From Pseudomonas sp. B21-015 (lineage in GTDB: Bacteria; Pseudomonadota; Gammaproteobacteria; Pseudomonadales; Pseudomonadaceae): a stretch of 64,000 nucleotides of DNA. Numbering within the stretch: position 1 is the first letter of the stretch; every line of letters starts with the position of its first letter. The notes under the pieces are model-generated. The model made no database searches, was not told the origin of the DNA, and saw only the letters and a program-made list of their open reading frames with translations. The position numbers were made by a program, and so were the translations under genes. The stretch is taken from positions 5,704,001 through 5,768,000 of the forward strand of contig NZ_CP087196.1 in NCBI RefSeq assembly GCF_024749285.1, written 5' to 3'. Below are positions 9,009 to 19,014 of the stretch, piece by piece.

Positions 9009-9934
9009 TGGATATCGATCTGCTGAGCAATATTTTCTACGCGATGGTCCGCTGCGGTACGCCGTTGCTGCTGGTGGCGCTGGGCGAGCTGATCTGCGAG
9101 AAGAGCGGCGTCCTCAATCTGGGTCAGGAAGGCATGATGCTGTTTGGCGCGGTGATCGGTTTCATCGTCGCGCTGAACAGCGGCAATCTCTGGCTGGGTG
9201 TGTTGCTGGCGATGCTCGCCGGGATGCTGTTGTCGTCGCTGTTTGCCTTGGTGGCACTGGTGTTCAATGCCAATCAGGTGGCGACCGGGTTGGCGTTGAC
9301 GATCTTCGGCGTGGGCCTGTCGACCTTTGTTGGCGCAGCGTGGGTCGGGAAGCCGCTGGCGGGTTTCGAGCCGGTGGCGATTCCGTTCTTGAGTGACATC
9401 CCGCTGATCGGGCGGATGCTGTTTGCCCAGGACCTGCTGGTGTACCTGTCGTTCGCACTATTTGCCCTGGTGGCCTGGATGATTCTGAAAAGTCGCGTCG
9501 GCCTGATCATTCAGGCGGTCGGCGAAAACCCGGACGCCGCCAGTGCGATGGGCTTGCCGGTGTTGGGCGTGCGCACGCTGGCGGTGCTGTTTGGCGGCGC
9601 AATGGCGGGATTGGCCGGAGCTTATCTGTCGTTGGCGTATACGCCGATGTGGGCGGAAAACATGAGCGCCGGTCGCGGCTGGATTGCTCTGGCGCTGGTG
9701 GTGTTTGCCAGTTGGCGAGTGTGGCGGTTGCTGCTCGGGGCGTATCTGTTCGGGCTCGCCAGCATCCTGCATTTGGTGGCGCAGGGGTTGGGGCTGGCAA
9801 TTGCGTCGAGCCTGCTGGCGATGCTGCCTTATGTCGCGACCATTGTGGTGTTGGTGCTGCTGTCCCGGGATGCCGTGCGCACACGGTTGTATGCGCCGGT
9901 ATCGTTGGGGCAGCCGTGGCAGGCTGGGCATTAA
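9008..9934 (+). CDS. ABC transporter permease (nucleoside/purine type), second subunit
   Basis: A 308-residue membrane protein of the YufQ-like branch of BPD_transp_2 permeases. The ATG at 9008-9010 shares its first base with the TGA of the upstream permease (TGATG), which implies translational coupling; a GTG three bases earlier is possible. The KSGVLNLGQEGMMLFGAV segment and NANQVATGLALTIFG are family hallmarks. Its stop overlaps by three bases the stop of a minus-strand small ORF. Confidence 0.9.
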   Translation: MDIDLLSNIFYAMVRCGTPLLLVALGELICEKSGVLNLGQEGMMLFGAVIGFIVALNSGNLWLGVLLAMLAGMLLSSLFALVALVFNANQVATGLALTIFGVGLSTFVGAAWVGKPLAGFEPVAIPFLSDIPLIGRMLFAQDLLVYLSFALFALVAWMILKSRVGLIIQAVGENPDAASAMGLPVLGVRTLAVLFGGAMAGLAGAYLSLAYTPMWAENMSAGRGWIALALVVFASWRVWRLLLGAYLFGLASILHLVAQGLGLAIASSLLAMLPYVATIVVLVLLSRDAVRTRLYAPVSLGQPWQAGH

Positions 9935-10113
9935 GCGGTGACCGGGCGGGCCTCTTCACGAGCAAGCCCGTTTCTACATCGCGAAGGCGCCCGAACAGGC
10001 AACACCTGAGCCACGCCCCACGCCAACTCAAAGAACAGGAAAATCGCCAAGAGCGAACTCGCCCCATAGGCCAGGGCATAAGCCTGCCAAGCCGAAAGCA
10101 GAAACCTGGCCAC
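9931..10113 (-). CDS. Possible small membrane protein under a MerR-type promoter
   Basis: A 60-codon frame from a GTG at 10113. It encodes one strongly hydrophobic stretch (residues about 4-38) and then a basic tail that coincides with REP-like DNA. It has no homology I recognise. The argument for it is the promoter at 10122-10152, which points at it. The argument against is the lack of a ribosome site: the GTG would lie at about the transcription start. It may be a remnant of a transporter gene. Confidence 0.25.
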   Translation of the reverse strand: MARFLLSAWQAYALAYGASSLLAIFLFFELAWGVAQVLPVRAPSRCRNGLAREEARPVTA

Positions 10114-10121
10114 CGCGTCAA

Positions 10122-10152
10122 AGCTAAAACCTGGAGCATGCTCCAGGGTCAA
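10122..10152 (-). promoter_or_regulatory. MerR-type operator/promoter with long spacer
   Basis: On minus, TTGACC (147-152 of this kilobase) is followed by the perfect 18-base palindrome CCTGGAGCATGCTCCAGG and a TTAGCT/TAGCTT -10 box, giving a 19-20 base spacer. This is the layout that MerR-family activators untwist. It lies 20 bases upstream of the divergent merR-like gene and drives transcription to the left. No matching plus-strand -35/-10 pair is present. Confidence 0.7.
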
Positions 10153-10171
10153 GCCCTCTCGAGACATCAAG

Positions 10172-10537
10172 ATGCGCATCGGTGAATTAGCCCAGGCCAG
10201 CGCCGTCAGCCGCGACACGTTGCGCTTTTACGAGCAACGTGGATTGATCGCCGCGCAACGCAGCGCCAATGGTTATCGCGACTATCCGGCGGAGATGGTG
10301 CAACTGGTGCTGTACATCAAGACAGCTCAGCGGTTGGGCTTTACCCTTGGCGAAATAGGTAATAGCGTTGTCGCGTTATGGCAGTCGCCCGACCCGGACA
10401 GTGCCGTCACGCAACTGCTGCAAGAAAAACTCAAGTTGATCGAAACCCGCATGACCGAACTCGGCGCGTTGTGCCACGAACTGCAACAACGGCTCGGTCA
10501 GCATTGTCCTTTAAGTCAGTATCCTTTGAATCCGTGA
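10172..10537 (+). CDS. MerR-family transcriptional regulator
   Basis: A 121-residue regulator with the MerR winged helix at residues 1-70 (MRIGELAQASAVSRDTLRFY, then RGLI) and a C-terminal coiled-coil dimerisation helix. It lacks the paired cysteines of copper or mercury sensors; the late cysteines (CHELQQ and the C-terminal HCPLSQYP) could still bind a ligand. The divergent palindromic promoter at 10122-10152 is its likely operator. An SDR gene follows 25 bases downstream and may be co-transcribed. Confidence 0.85.
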   Translation: MRIGELAQASAVSRDTLRFYEQRGLIAAQRSANGYRDYPAEMVQLVLYIKTAQRLGFTLGEIGNSVVALWQSPDPDSAVTQLLQEKLKLIETRMTELGALCHELQQRLGQHCPLSQYPLNP

Positions 10538-10562
10538 TTCTCATCCATCAAGGAAGCCACTC

Positions 10563-11249
10563 ATGTCCACGGCAAAAACCGCACTCATCATCGGCGCCTC
10601 CCGGGGCTTGGGCCTCGGCCTGGTGAAAACCCTGCTGGCCGACGGCTGGCAAGTCACCGCCACCGTGCGCAACCCGCAGAACGTCGAAGCCTTGCAGGCG
10701 TTGGGCAAGGTGCGGATCGAAAAACTCGACATGGACGATCAGCAAGCGGTGATCGCCCTCAGCCAACAGCTCAAGGGCGAGGTGTTCGACCTGCTGTTCG
10801 TGAATGCCGGGGTCAAGGGGCCGGAGGTCCAGACGCCGGGTGGCGCGACCCTGGCCGAGGTCGGTCAATTGTTCTTCACCAACGCCGTGGCGCCGATCAA
10901 CCTGGCCCAGCGTTTCGTCGGGCAGATTCGTGAAGGCAGCGGCGTGCTGGCGTTCATGAGTTCGGTGCTGGGCAGCGTGACCATGCCCGACGCGCCGGAG
11001 CTGGCGCTGTACAAGGCCAGCAAAGCGGCACTGAACTCCATGACCAACAGCTTCGTCACGCAACTGGGCGAACAGAAGCTCACCGTGCTGTCGCTGCACC
11101 CGGGTTGGGTGAAAACTGATATGGGTGGCGAAGGTGCGGACATTGATGTGGAAACCAGCACCCGTGGGTTGATCGATCAGGTGAATGCGTATGCCGGCAA
11201 GGGTGGGCATCATTTTGTGAATTACAGGGGTGAGACCATTCCCTGGTAA
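10563..11249 (+). CDS. Short-chain dehydrogenase/reductase (SDR)
   Basis: A 228-residue classical SDR with the cofactor motif GASRGLGLG near residue 13, an NAG motif (FVNAGVKGPE), the catalytic serine in MSSVLGS and the YKASK active-site Tyr/Lys pair. It likely reduces a small carbonyl compound with NADPH; the substrate is unknown. It follows the MerR gene closely, so it probably belongs to the same stress- or ligand-responsive unit. The length is normal. Confidence 0.87.
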   Translation: MSTAKTALIIGASRGLGLGLVKTLLADGWQVTATVRNPQNVEALQALGKVRIEKLDMDDQQAVIALSQQLKGEVFDLLFVNAGVKGPEVQTPGGATLAEVGQLFFTNAVAPINLAQRFVGQIREGSGVLAFMSSVLGSVTMPDAPELALYKASKAALNSMTNSFVTQLGEQKLTVLSLHPGWVKTDMGGEGADIDVETSTRGLIDQVNAYAGKGGHHFVNYRGETIPW

Positions 11250-11262
11250 ACACCACATTCCC

Positions 11263-11383
11263 CTGTGGGAGCGAGCCTGCTCGCGATAGCGGTCTGACAT
11301 TCAAAATTAATGCAGAATGCAATGGCCCCATCGCGAGCAGGGGTTTCGCGTTGTCCTGTCGGGCCGGGCTTGCCCGCGAAGCT
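11263..11383. repeat. REP cluster, one arm disrupted
   Basis: An intact left REP (11263-11287) faces a damaged right arm (11330-11350), followed by a further fragment of the GGGCTTGCCCGCGAAGC type (11366-11382). It looks like a doublet rearranged by a second insertion. Confidence 0.7.
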
Positions 11384-11490
11384 TTTTTGTTCGAAACTCC
11401 GCACCTCGCCCCCGCGGCGACCCTGGATCAGCAGACAGGGCAACACTGAGCTGGCAACCCTGAACCTAACTTTCAGAGGAGCCGGCCACC

Positions 11491-12849
11491 ATGCCTGCGA
11501 CCCGTACTTGGTTAAAAAATCCCCTCGCCATTTTCACGGCCAACGCGCTCGATGCCCGTGGCGGTCTGGTGCTGCAAGACGGTTTGATCGTCGAAGTGCT
11601 CAGCGCCGGCCAGCAACCGTCTGCACCCTGTGGACAAGTCTTCGATGCCCGCGAACATGTGATCCTGCCGGGGCTGATCAACACCCATCACCACTTCTAT
11701 CAAACCCTGACCCGCGCCTGGGCGCCGGTGGTCAATCAGCCGTTGTTCCCATGGTTGAAAACCCTCTATCCGGTCTGGGCCCGTCTCACCCCTGAAAAAC
11801 TTGCCCTCGCTACGAAAGTCGCGTTGGCCGAGTTGCTGTTGTCTGGCTGCACCACCGCGGCCGATCACCATTACCTGTTTCCGGAAGGCCTGGAAAACGC
11901 GATCGATGTGCAGGTCGAGAGTGTTCGCGAACTGGGCATGCGCGCCATGCTCACTCGCGGTTCCATGAGCCTCGGTGAAGCGGACGGTGGCCTGCCGCCT
12001 CAGCAGACGGTGCAACAAGGTGAAGTGATTCTCGACGACAGCCAACGTTTGATTGCCGCGTACCACGAACGTGGTGATGGCGCGCAAATCCAGATCGCTT
12101 TGGCGCCCTGCTCGCCGTTTTCGGTGACCCCGCAAATCATGTCCGCCAGCGCCGAATTGGCGAACACCCTCGACGTGCGTCTGCACACGCACCTGGCGGA
12201 AACTCTCGACGAAGAAGACTTCTGTCTGCAACGCTTCGGCCTGCGCACCGTGGATTATCTGGACAGCGTCGGCTGGCTCGGTCCGCGTACGTGGCTTGCC
12301 CACGGCATTCACTTCAACCCCGACGAAATCGCCCGCCTCGGCGCAGCCGGCACAGGCATTTGCCATTGCCCGAGTTCGAACATGCGCCTGGCATCCGGCA
12401 TTTGCCCAACGCTGGACCTGACCGCTGCGGGTGCGCTGCTGGGGCTGGGCGTGGACGGTTCGGCGTCCAACGATGCGTCGAACATGATCCTCGAAACCCG
12501 TCAGGCGCTATACATTCAGCGGCTGCGTTATGGCGCGGAAAAGATCACACCGGAACTGGTATTGGGCTGGGCGACCAAGGGCTCGGCGCAGTTGCTCGGG
12601 CGCACCGATATCGGTGAATTGGCGGTGGGCAAGCAGGCGGATCTGGCGCTGTTCAAGCTCGATGAGCTGCGCTTCTCCGGCAGCCATGATCCGGTTTCAG
12701 CGCTGTTGCTGTGCGGCGCGGATCGGGCGGACCGGGTGATGGTCGGCGGTAAGTGGCGGGTGATCGATGGGCAGGTTGAGGGGCTGGATCTGAAAGGGTT
12801 GATTGCCGATCACAACCAGGCGGCTCGGCAGCTGATCGCCAGCACCTGA
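11491..12849 (+). CDS. 8-oxoguanine deaminase (amidohydrolase family)
   Basis: A 452-residue amidohydrolase of the TRZ/ATZ branch. It has the metal-binding HxH within INTHHHF (His66/His68), a downstream His in RLHTHLAET, a His in WLAHGIHF, and the final metal Asp in GLGVDGSASND. The family member at the equivalent place in P. aeruginosa (PA0142) was shown to deaminate 8-oxoguanine to uric acid. The gene starts after a good GAGGAG ribosome site. The nucleobase importer, BMP binding protein and adenine deaminase nearby support a purine substrate. Isocytosine or guanine activity remains possible. Confidence 0.87.
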   Translation: MPATRTWLKNPLAIFTANALDARGGLVLQDGLIVEVLSAGQQPSAPCGQVFDAREHVILPGLINTHHHFYQTLTRAWAPVVNQPLFPWLKTLYPVWARLTPEKLALATKVALAELLLSGCTTAADHHYLFPEGLENAIDVQVESVRELGMRAMLTRGSMSLGEADGGLPPQQTVQQGEVILDDSQRLIAAYHERGDGAQIQIALAPCSPFSVTPQIMSASAELANTLDVRLHTHLAETLDEEDFCLQRFGLRTVDYLDSVGWLGPRTWLAHGIHFNPDEIARLGAAGTGICHCPSSNMRLASGICPTLDLTAAGALLGLGVDGSASNDASNMILETRQALYIQRLRYGAEKITPELVLGWATKGSAQLLGRTDIGELAVGKQADLALFKLDELRFSGSHDPVSALLLCGADRADRVMVGGKWRVIDGQVEGLDLKGLIADHNQAARQLIAST

Positions 12850-12950
12850 CACAACACCGCTCCCACGGTTTTGTGTGAGGCGCTCGCACCAGTGGATGGC
12901 ATGAGTTGGAGCCGCTGCACCGGGTTGGCTCTGGTGATGAATTGAACATC

Positions 12951-13014
12951 AAAAGGTCGCAGCCTTCGGCAGCTCCACAGGAGCATGAACTCATGCCGCA
13001 GGCTGCGATCTTTT
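12951..13014. repeat. Inverted repeat of the GATCGCAGCCTTCGGCAG family, probable terminator
   Basis: The left arm 12951-12972 pairs with the right arm 12994-13014, which ends in a T-rich tail. It lies between the 8-oxoguanine deaminase and the BMP gene and has the form of an intrinsic terminator. Confidence 0.7.
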
Positions 13015-13086
13015 GATTTTGTTGTCCTATTGGTCAGCAATTTGCATTAGCCCCGCCAACCTCACAACAAAATGGAGTTCCAGTTC

Positions 13087-14169
13087 ATGCATAAACGTCC
13101 GTTGAAGCAGCTGCTTTGCGCTGTCGCCGCAGCCATCGGTCTGAGCGTCAGCCTGACCGCCAGTGCCGCCGACCCGCTGAAAGTCGGCTTCGTCTATATC
13201 GGCCCGATCGGTGACCACGGCTGGACGTATCAGCATGAACAGGGACGCAAGGCGCTGGCAGAGAAATTCGGTGACCGGATCACCACCAACTACGTGGAGA
13301 ACGTCGCCGAAGGCGCCGATGCCGAGCGGGTGATCCGCAATATGGCCAAGGACAAGTACGACCTGATCTTCACCACGTCTTTCGGCTACATGAACCCGAC
13401 CCTGAAAGTCGCCAAACAATTTCCCAAGGTGACCTTCGAACACGCCACCGGCTACAAGCAGGACAAGAACCTCGGCACTTACCTGGCGCGCACTTATGAA
13501 GGTCGCTACGTCGGTGGTTTCCTTGCGGCGAAGATGACCAAGACCAAGAAGATCGGCTATGTCGCTTCCTTTCCGATCCCGGAAGTCATCCGCGACATCA
13601 ACGCCATTCAACTGGCCCTGAACAAGTACAACCCCGGCACCGAGATCAAAGTGGTGTGGGTCAACTCCTGGTTCGACCCGGGCAAGGAGGCCGACGCCGC
13701 CAATGCGCTGATAGACCAGGGCGTGGACGTGGTATTCCAGCACACCGACAGCCCGGCACCGATCCAGGCGGCCGAACGGCGCGGCGTGTATGCCGTCGGC
13801 TATGCCTCGGACATGGCGCATTTCGGGCCGAAAGCGGTGCTGACGTCTATCGTCAACGACTGGGGGCCGCACTACATTCAGGCGACCCAAAGCGTGCTCG
13901 ACCACACATGGAAATCCCAGGATTACTGGGGCGGTCTGAAGGAAGGTACGGTTGAACTGCCGATCAGCGACCTGGTACCGGCGGCGGTGAAAACCGAAGC
14001 CGAGCAGATCATTACCGACATCAAGAGCGGTGCATTGCATCCGTTCACCGGGCCGATCAAGGATCAGGCCGGTGTCGAGAAAATCCCGGCGGGTGCAACG
14101 GCAACCAATGCGCAACTGGCGTCGATGAACTACTACGTCGAAGGCATGAAGGCCGAGATGCCGAAGTGA
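13087..14169 (+). CDS. BMP-family ABC substrate-binding protein (purine/nucleoside)
   Basis: A 360-residue periplasmic protein. It has a Sec signal peptide with a basic start (MHKRPLK), a hydrophobic core and a likely cleavage after LTASAA near residue 25. The rest is a BMP/PnrA-like fold, with FVYIGPIGDHGWTY near the mature N-terminus. The ATG at 13087 is chosen over 13072 because a GGAG site lies 10 bases before it. BMP proteins feed nucleosides or purines to the double-ATPase importers encoded at 6325-9934, and I infer that they are partners even though other genes separate them. Confidence 0.9.
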   Translation: MHKRPLKQLLCAVAAAIGLSVSLTASAADPLKVGFVYIGPIGDHGWTYQHEQGRKALAEKFGDRITTNYVENVAEGADAERVIRNMAKDKYDLIFTTSFGYMNPTLKVAKQFPKVTFEHATGYKQDKNLGTYLARTYEGRYVGGFLAAKMTKTKKIGYVASFPIPEVIRDINAIQLALNKYNPGTEIKVVWVNSWFDPGKEADAANALIDQGVDVVFQHTDSPAPIQAAERRGVYAVGYASDMAHFGPKAVLTSIVNDWGPHYIQATQSVLDHTWKSQDYWGGLKEGTVELPISDLVPAAVKTEAEQIITDIKSGALHPFTGPIKDQAGVEKIPAGATATNAQLASMNYYVEGMKAEMPK

Positions 14170-14188
14170 CTTAGCCAGACACGACACC

Positions 14189-14281
14189 CTGTGGGAGCGG
14201 GCTTGCCCGCGATGAGGCCATTACATTCAGCATCAATGTTGACTGTCAGTTCGCTATCGCGGGCAAGCCCGCTCCCACAGG
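14189..14281. repeat. REP doublet (REPIN-like)
   Basis: Inverted GTGGGAGCGGGCTTGCCCGC arms flank a 40-base spacer between the BMP gene and the 2OG oxygenase. Confidence 0.85.
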
Positions 14282-14326
14282 GCTGTGCGGTGCTTTTTCA
14301 ATCTGCGTACTCTTCAGGACAATCGC

Positions 14327-15292
14327 ATGAACAGCCTCCCAATCATCGACATCAGCCCGCTCTACAGCGCTGATCAAAACGCCTGGAAATCAGTCGCCAC
14401 ACAAATCGACCATGCCTGCCGCGAATGGGGCTTTTTCTATATCAAGGGCCACCCGATCGCCCCGTCGCGCATCGACGCTGTGCTCGACCATGCCCAACGT
14501 TTCTTCGCCCTGCCCGCCACCGAAAAACTCAAGATCGACATCACCCAGACCCGCCACCACCGTGGCTATGGCGCCATCGCCACCGAACAACTCGACCCGA
14601 GCAAACCCAGCGACCTGAAAGAAACCTTCGACATGGGCCTGCACCTGCCCGCCGATCATCCCGAGGTGCTGGCGGAAAAACCCTTGCGCGGGCCCAACCG
14701 TCATCCGTCGATACCCGGCTGGAAATCGCTGATGGAACAACACTACGTCGACATGCAGGCCCTCGCCCAAACCCTGCTGCGGGCCATGACCCTGGCCCTG
14801 GGCATCGAGCGTGACTTCTTCGATAGCCGATTCAAAGAACCGGTGAGCGTGCTGCGGATGATTCACTACCCACCGCGCCACACTGCCACCTCGCAAGAAC
14901 AGCAAGGCGCCGGCGCCCACACCGATTACGGTTGCATCACCCTGCTCTACCAGGATGCCGCCGGCGGTCTGCAAGTGCGCAACGTGCGGGGTGAATGGAT
15001 CGATGCGCCGCCGATCGAGGGCTCCTTCGTGGTCAACCTCGGCGACATGATGGCCCGCTGGAGTAACGACCGTTACCTGTCGACGCCGCATCGGGTGATC
15101 AGCCCGCTGGGGGTGGATCGGTACTCGATGCCGTTCTTTGCCGAGCCACACCCCGACACGCCCATCGAGTGCCTGCCCGGCTGCCAGGACGAACAGCATC
15201 CGGCGAAGTATCCAGCCACCACCTGCGCCGAATTCCTGCTGTCGCGCTTCGCCGATACTTACGCCTATCGACGGGAACAGGAAGCTGTGTAA
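14327..15292 (+). CDS. 2-oxoglutarate/Fe(II)-dependent oxygenase, isopenicillin N synthase-like
   Basis: A 321-residue member of the plant/fungal-type 2OG-Fe(II) oxygenase family. The DIOX_N segment (IDISPL) is at residues 7-12. The iron-binding facial triad is His198, Asp200 (GAHTDYG) and His255 (STPHRV), and the 2OG-binding RxS is Arg265/Ser267. The start follows an AGGA ribosome site. It lies between the purine binding protein and adenine deaminase and has the same placement in P. aeruginosa (PA0147). By analogy with fungal xanthine hydroxylase it might oxidise a purine, but that is speculation; no substrate can be read from the sequence. Confidence 0.85.
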   Translation: MNSLPIIDISPLYSADQNAWKSVATQIDHACREWGFFYIKGHPIAPSRIDAVLDHAQRFFALPATEKLKIDITQTRHHRGYGAIATEQLDPSKPSDLKETFDMGLHLPADHPEVLAEKPLRGPNRHPSIPGWKSLMEQHYVDMQALAQTLLRAMTLALGIERDFFDSRFKEPVSVLRMIHYPPRHTATSQEQQGAGAHTDYGCITLLYQDAAGGLQVRNVRGEWIDAPPIEGSFVVNLGDMMARWSNDRYLSTPHRVISPLGVDRYSMPFFAEPHPDTPIECLPGCQDEQHPAKYPATTCAEFLLSRFADTYAYRREQEAV

Positions 15293-15340
15293 TGAACCGG
15301 CTGGTCAGGTTTTGCTCATTGTTTCCACGGGCATCTGTAG

Positions 15341-16327
<987 letters not shown>

Positions 16328-16343
16328 GGTTCACCAAATAAAC

Positions 16344-16436
16344 CTGTGGGAGCGAGCCTGCTCGCGATAGCGGACTGACGTTCAACATTGATACTGAATG
16401 TTATGGCCTCATCGCGAGCAGGCTCGCTCTCACAGG
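16344..16436. repeat. REP doublet (REPIN-like)
   Basis: Inverted GTGGGAGCGAGCCTGCTCGCGA arms lie between the convergent adenine deaminase and MFS genes. Confidence 0.85.
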
Positions 16437-16444
16437 TATTGAGT

Positions 16445-17827
16445 TCAGCCGACGACCTCTGCCTCACTCAACTCTTCCAGCGTCTTGCCCCGGGTCTCCA
16501 TCCCGAACATCCACACCACCCCCGCCGCAATCGCAAAGCACATCGCTCCCAACGCAAATACCCCGCCCTGCCCGGTTATCGGGAACACCAGCCCGGTCAC
16601 CAATGGCCCGAGCAACGACCCCACGCGGCCGATGGCCGAAGCGAACCCCGAGCCCGTGGCCCGTGCCGACGTCGGGTACAACTCCGGGGTGTAGGTGTAG
16701 AGCACCGCCCACATGCCGAACAGGAAGAACTGCATCAGCAGCCCCGAGACGATCAACAGGCTGACGTTGCCGCCGAACACCGCGCTCTGGCCATAAAGAA
16801 ACGCCATCACCCCGCCGCCGAGCATCGTCACAACGCACACCGGTTTACGCCCCCAACGCTCCACCAGCCAGGCGGCCATGAGGAAACCGGGAATCCCGCC
16901 GAGGGAAATCAGCACCGTGTAATACACCGACTGGGTCACGGCGAAGCCCGACTGTTGCAACAGCGCACTGAGCCAGGATGTCAGGCCATAGAAACCCAGC
17001 AAGGCGAAGAACCACACGCTCCAGATCATCATCGTGCGCTGGCGATACTGCGCCGACCAGATTTCCCGCAGCGCGGAAAAGAAGTTGCCCGGTTGACTCG
17101 CCCCCCGTGGCAGGCGAATCGGCTCAGGCAGATCCGAACACCCCAGTGAAGCCCGAACCCGGCCTTCGATGCGGCGCAAGACTTTGTCCGCCGCGTCATG
17201 ATGCCCGGCCTGCTCCAGCCAGCGCGGCGACTCGGGGATGAAAAAGCGAATTGCCAGGACGAACACCGCCGGCACCGCCAACACCAGAAAAATGTCACGC
17301 CAGCCAATCACCGGCAACAGGAAATACGACAGCACCCCGGCCGCGACGAAACCAAGCGGCCAAAAACCGTCCATCAACGCGATGTAACGCCCACGGCGTT
17401 TGGCTGGAATCAGCTCTGACAGCATCGACTGGGCAATCGGAAACTCCATGCCCATACCGATCCCCAACAGGATTCGGAACAGCGTCAGCGTTTCGACATT
17501 CTGCGCCGTGGAGCACAGATAGCTGGCGATACCCCACAACACAATGCTCCACTGGAACACCGGTTTGCGCCCGAAACGGTCGGCCAGCATGCCCGACAGC
17601 GACGCGCCCACCACCATGCCGAAGAAACTCGAACTGGCCAGCAACCCGGCCTGCGCCGTGCTCAGGCCGAACTCGGTTTTGATCGAGCCGAGCAGAAAGG
17701 TCATCATCGCCAAGTCCATGGAGTCGAAGAAAAACGCCAGGGCAATGATGATGAAAATGATGCGGTGATAACCGCTGACAGGCAGCCGTTCCAGTCGTTC
17801 TGCCGCGCTGAAGCTACGTGTTTCCAT
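16445..17827 (-). CDS. MFS transporter, metabolite:H+ symporter type
   Basis: A 460-residue major facilitator with 12 predicted membrane segments. The signature loops are DSMDLAMMTFLL in segment 1, GMLADRFGRKPV between segments 2 and 3, and PELYPTSARATG near segment 8, which place it among sugar/aromatic acid-type porters. The ATG at 17827 follows a G-rich ribosome site; an upstream in-frame extension of 62 residues has no membrane or family character. The cargo is not identifiable. An ArsR-like regulator lies 136 bases upstream in the same direction. Confidence 0.85.
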   Translation of the reverse strand: METRSFSAAERLERLPVSGYHRIIFIIIALAFFFDSMDLAMMTFLLGSIKTEFGLSTAQAGLLASSSFFGMVVGASLSGMLADRFGRKPVFQWSIVLWGIASYLCSTAQNVETLTLFRILLGIGMGMEFPIAQSMLSELIPAKRRGRYIALMDGFWPLGFVAAGVLSYFLLPVIGWRDIFLVLAVPAVFVLAIRFFIPESPRWLEQAGHHDAADKVLRRIEGRVRASLGCSDLPEPIRLPRGASQPGNFFSALREIWSAQYRQRTMMIWSVWFFALLGFYGLTSWLSALLQQSGFAVTQSVYYTVLISLGGIPGFLMAAWLVERWGRKPVCVVTMLGGGVMAFLYGQSAVFGGNVSLLIVSGLLMQFFLFGMWAVLYTYTPELYPTSARATGSGFASAIGRVGSLLGPLVTGLVFPITGQGGVFALGAMCFAIAAGVVWMFGMETRGKTLEELSEAEVVG

Positions 17828-17963
17828 GCCACATTCCCCCAATCCGAAAGTCCCCGGATCGAGTGTGCGTGATCGCGGTGGGGGGTTATTGCTGGATGCG
17901 ACCTGTCCACAGCTCTGAACGACGCCTGAAACCCAAGATCCCGGACGTCGCACCTCAATGGCT

Positions 17964-18698
17964 CTAAAACGCCATTTCCAGCTCGGTTTCCTTGGCGAAA
18001 CGATGGATTTCACGCTGCCCCGCGGCCGTGATCTGCAAGGCTCGCGAATCGTTGGGCAGGCTCAGCCAGCCGGACTGCATGAACAGCTGCAACAAGGCTG
18101 CGCCCAATGAGCCGCCCATGTGCGGACGTCTTTCGCTCCAGTCCGGGCAAGCGCAGGCCACTCTGCTGTCGCGATAAGCCAGCGCCTGAATGAACACACC
18201 GCGTGTTGCCAACTGTGTGGAACCCTTGTGAGTGATCATGACCCGCTGATCGAATTGCTCGATCCAGCCTGCATCCAGCAGACGCTGGTAGAGGTCGGCG
18301 GCCAGGGTGCCTCCCAAATGGTCATCGCAGAGCCTGGCCCGCAGCAGTGACGAAGGCGCCACCTGAGGTTTGGCGATAGGGCTCGTGCGTTTGAAAACAT
18401 CTGGAATGTCCTGAGGCGTGCTGGCCAGAGTAGCGCTGGCCAGCGCTTCTATCGCGGCGCCGACTTCGGGCGCGGCAAGCCGGAAAAACCGCTTGCGCCC
18501 ACGGGTTTCGACTTTCAACAGACCGCCGGTGGACAAGCGCCCCAAATGCGCACTGGCCGAAGACGGAGACAGGCCCGCCAGCAACGCCAGCTCCTCGGTA
18601 TGCCGTGCCGAGCCGTCCATCAAGGCCCACATCATTGCGCTGCGCTTTGGGTCAGCCAGCAACGTGGCGATCTGGCTGATGCAAGGTGCATGTTCCAT
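17964..18698 (-). CDS. ArsR-family winged-helix regulator, long form
   Basis: A 244-residue protein with an ArsR-type helix-turn-helix at about residues 5-75 (HTEELALLAGLSPSSASAHLGRL). An extended C-terminal region carries two cysteines in CACPDW. It is longer than simple ArsR sensors and resembles one-component regulators that fuse an HTH to a ligand-binding tail. The start at 18698 has a GGGAG site. It probably regulates itself and the MFS gene downstream. The signal is unknown. Confidence 0.78.
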   Translation of the reverse strand: MEHAPCISQIATLLADPKRSAMMWALMDGSARHTEELALLAGLSPSSASAHLGRLSTGGLLKVETRGRKRFFRLAAPEVGAAIEALASATLASTPQDIPDVFKRTSPIAKPQVAPSSLLRARLCDDHLGGTLAADLYQRLLDAGWIEQFDQRVMITHKGSTQLATRGVFIQALAYRDSRVACACPDWSERRPHMGGSLGAALLQLFMQSGWLSLPNDSRALQITAAGQREIHRFAKETELEMAF

Positions 18699-19014
18699 GT
18701 ATTCACTCCCTGTTGAATCGTTTCGTCTACTGCTCAGAGACATCTTGACCAGTAATGTATCGTCGGCCAAAACGCGAAAACCGCCATAAACCGGGTAAAG
18801 ACCCCCACTCACCCAGGCCATTGCTTCGCGGGTGCAGCGAAGGTCCGGTGAGGACCATGGGGGCTGACCGAATCGAACGTGAACTCGCCATTGCGAGATC
18901 GACTGTGCGTACATGAGGCGGGCGCTAGTATAAGCGGGTTAACCGCCGGTTCCTGCCCTCGGGAATCCCTTGGTGGTGATAGTTCCTGACAGAAATTTCG
19001 CTATTTGCCTGCGA
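18699..19014 (-). promoter_or_regulatory. Intergenic region upstream of the ArsR-like gene, with inverted repeats
   Basis: No gene is supported. A GGTCC-N5-GGACC hairpin (18842-18856) sits inside a wider imperfect dyad (CCCCC near 18802, GGGGG near 18859). This could be an operator or a structured leader for the ArsR-MFS unit. A fixed promoter could not be identified. Confidence 0.3.

Noticed and set aside
18699..18914. N-terminal extension of the ArsR-like protein, or a known riboswitch class
   Set aside because: The extension has no domain, and a strong ribosome site lies before 18698. The hairpins do not match a riboswitch consensus I know.
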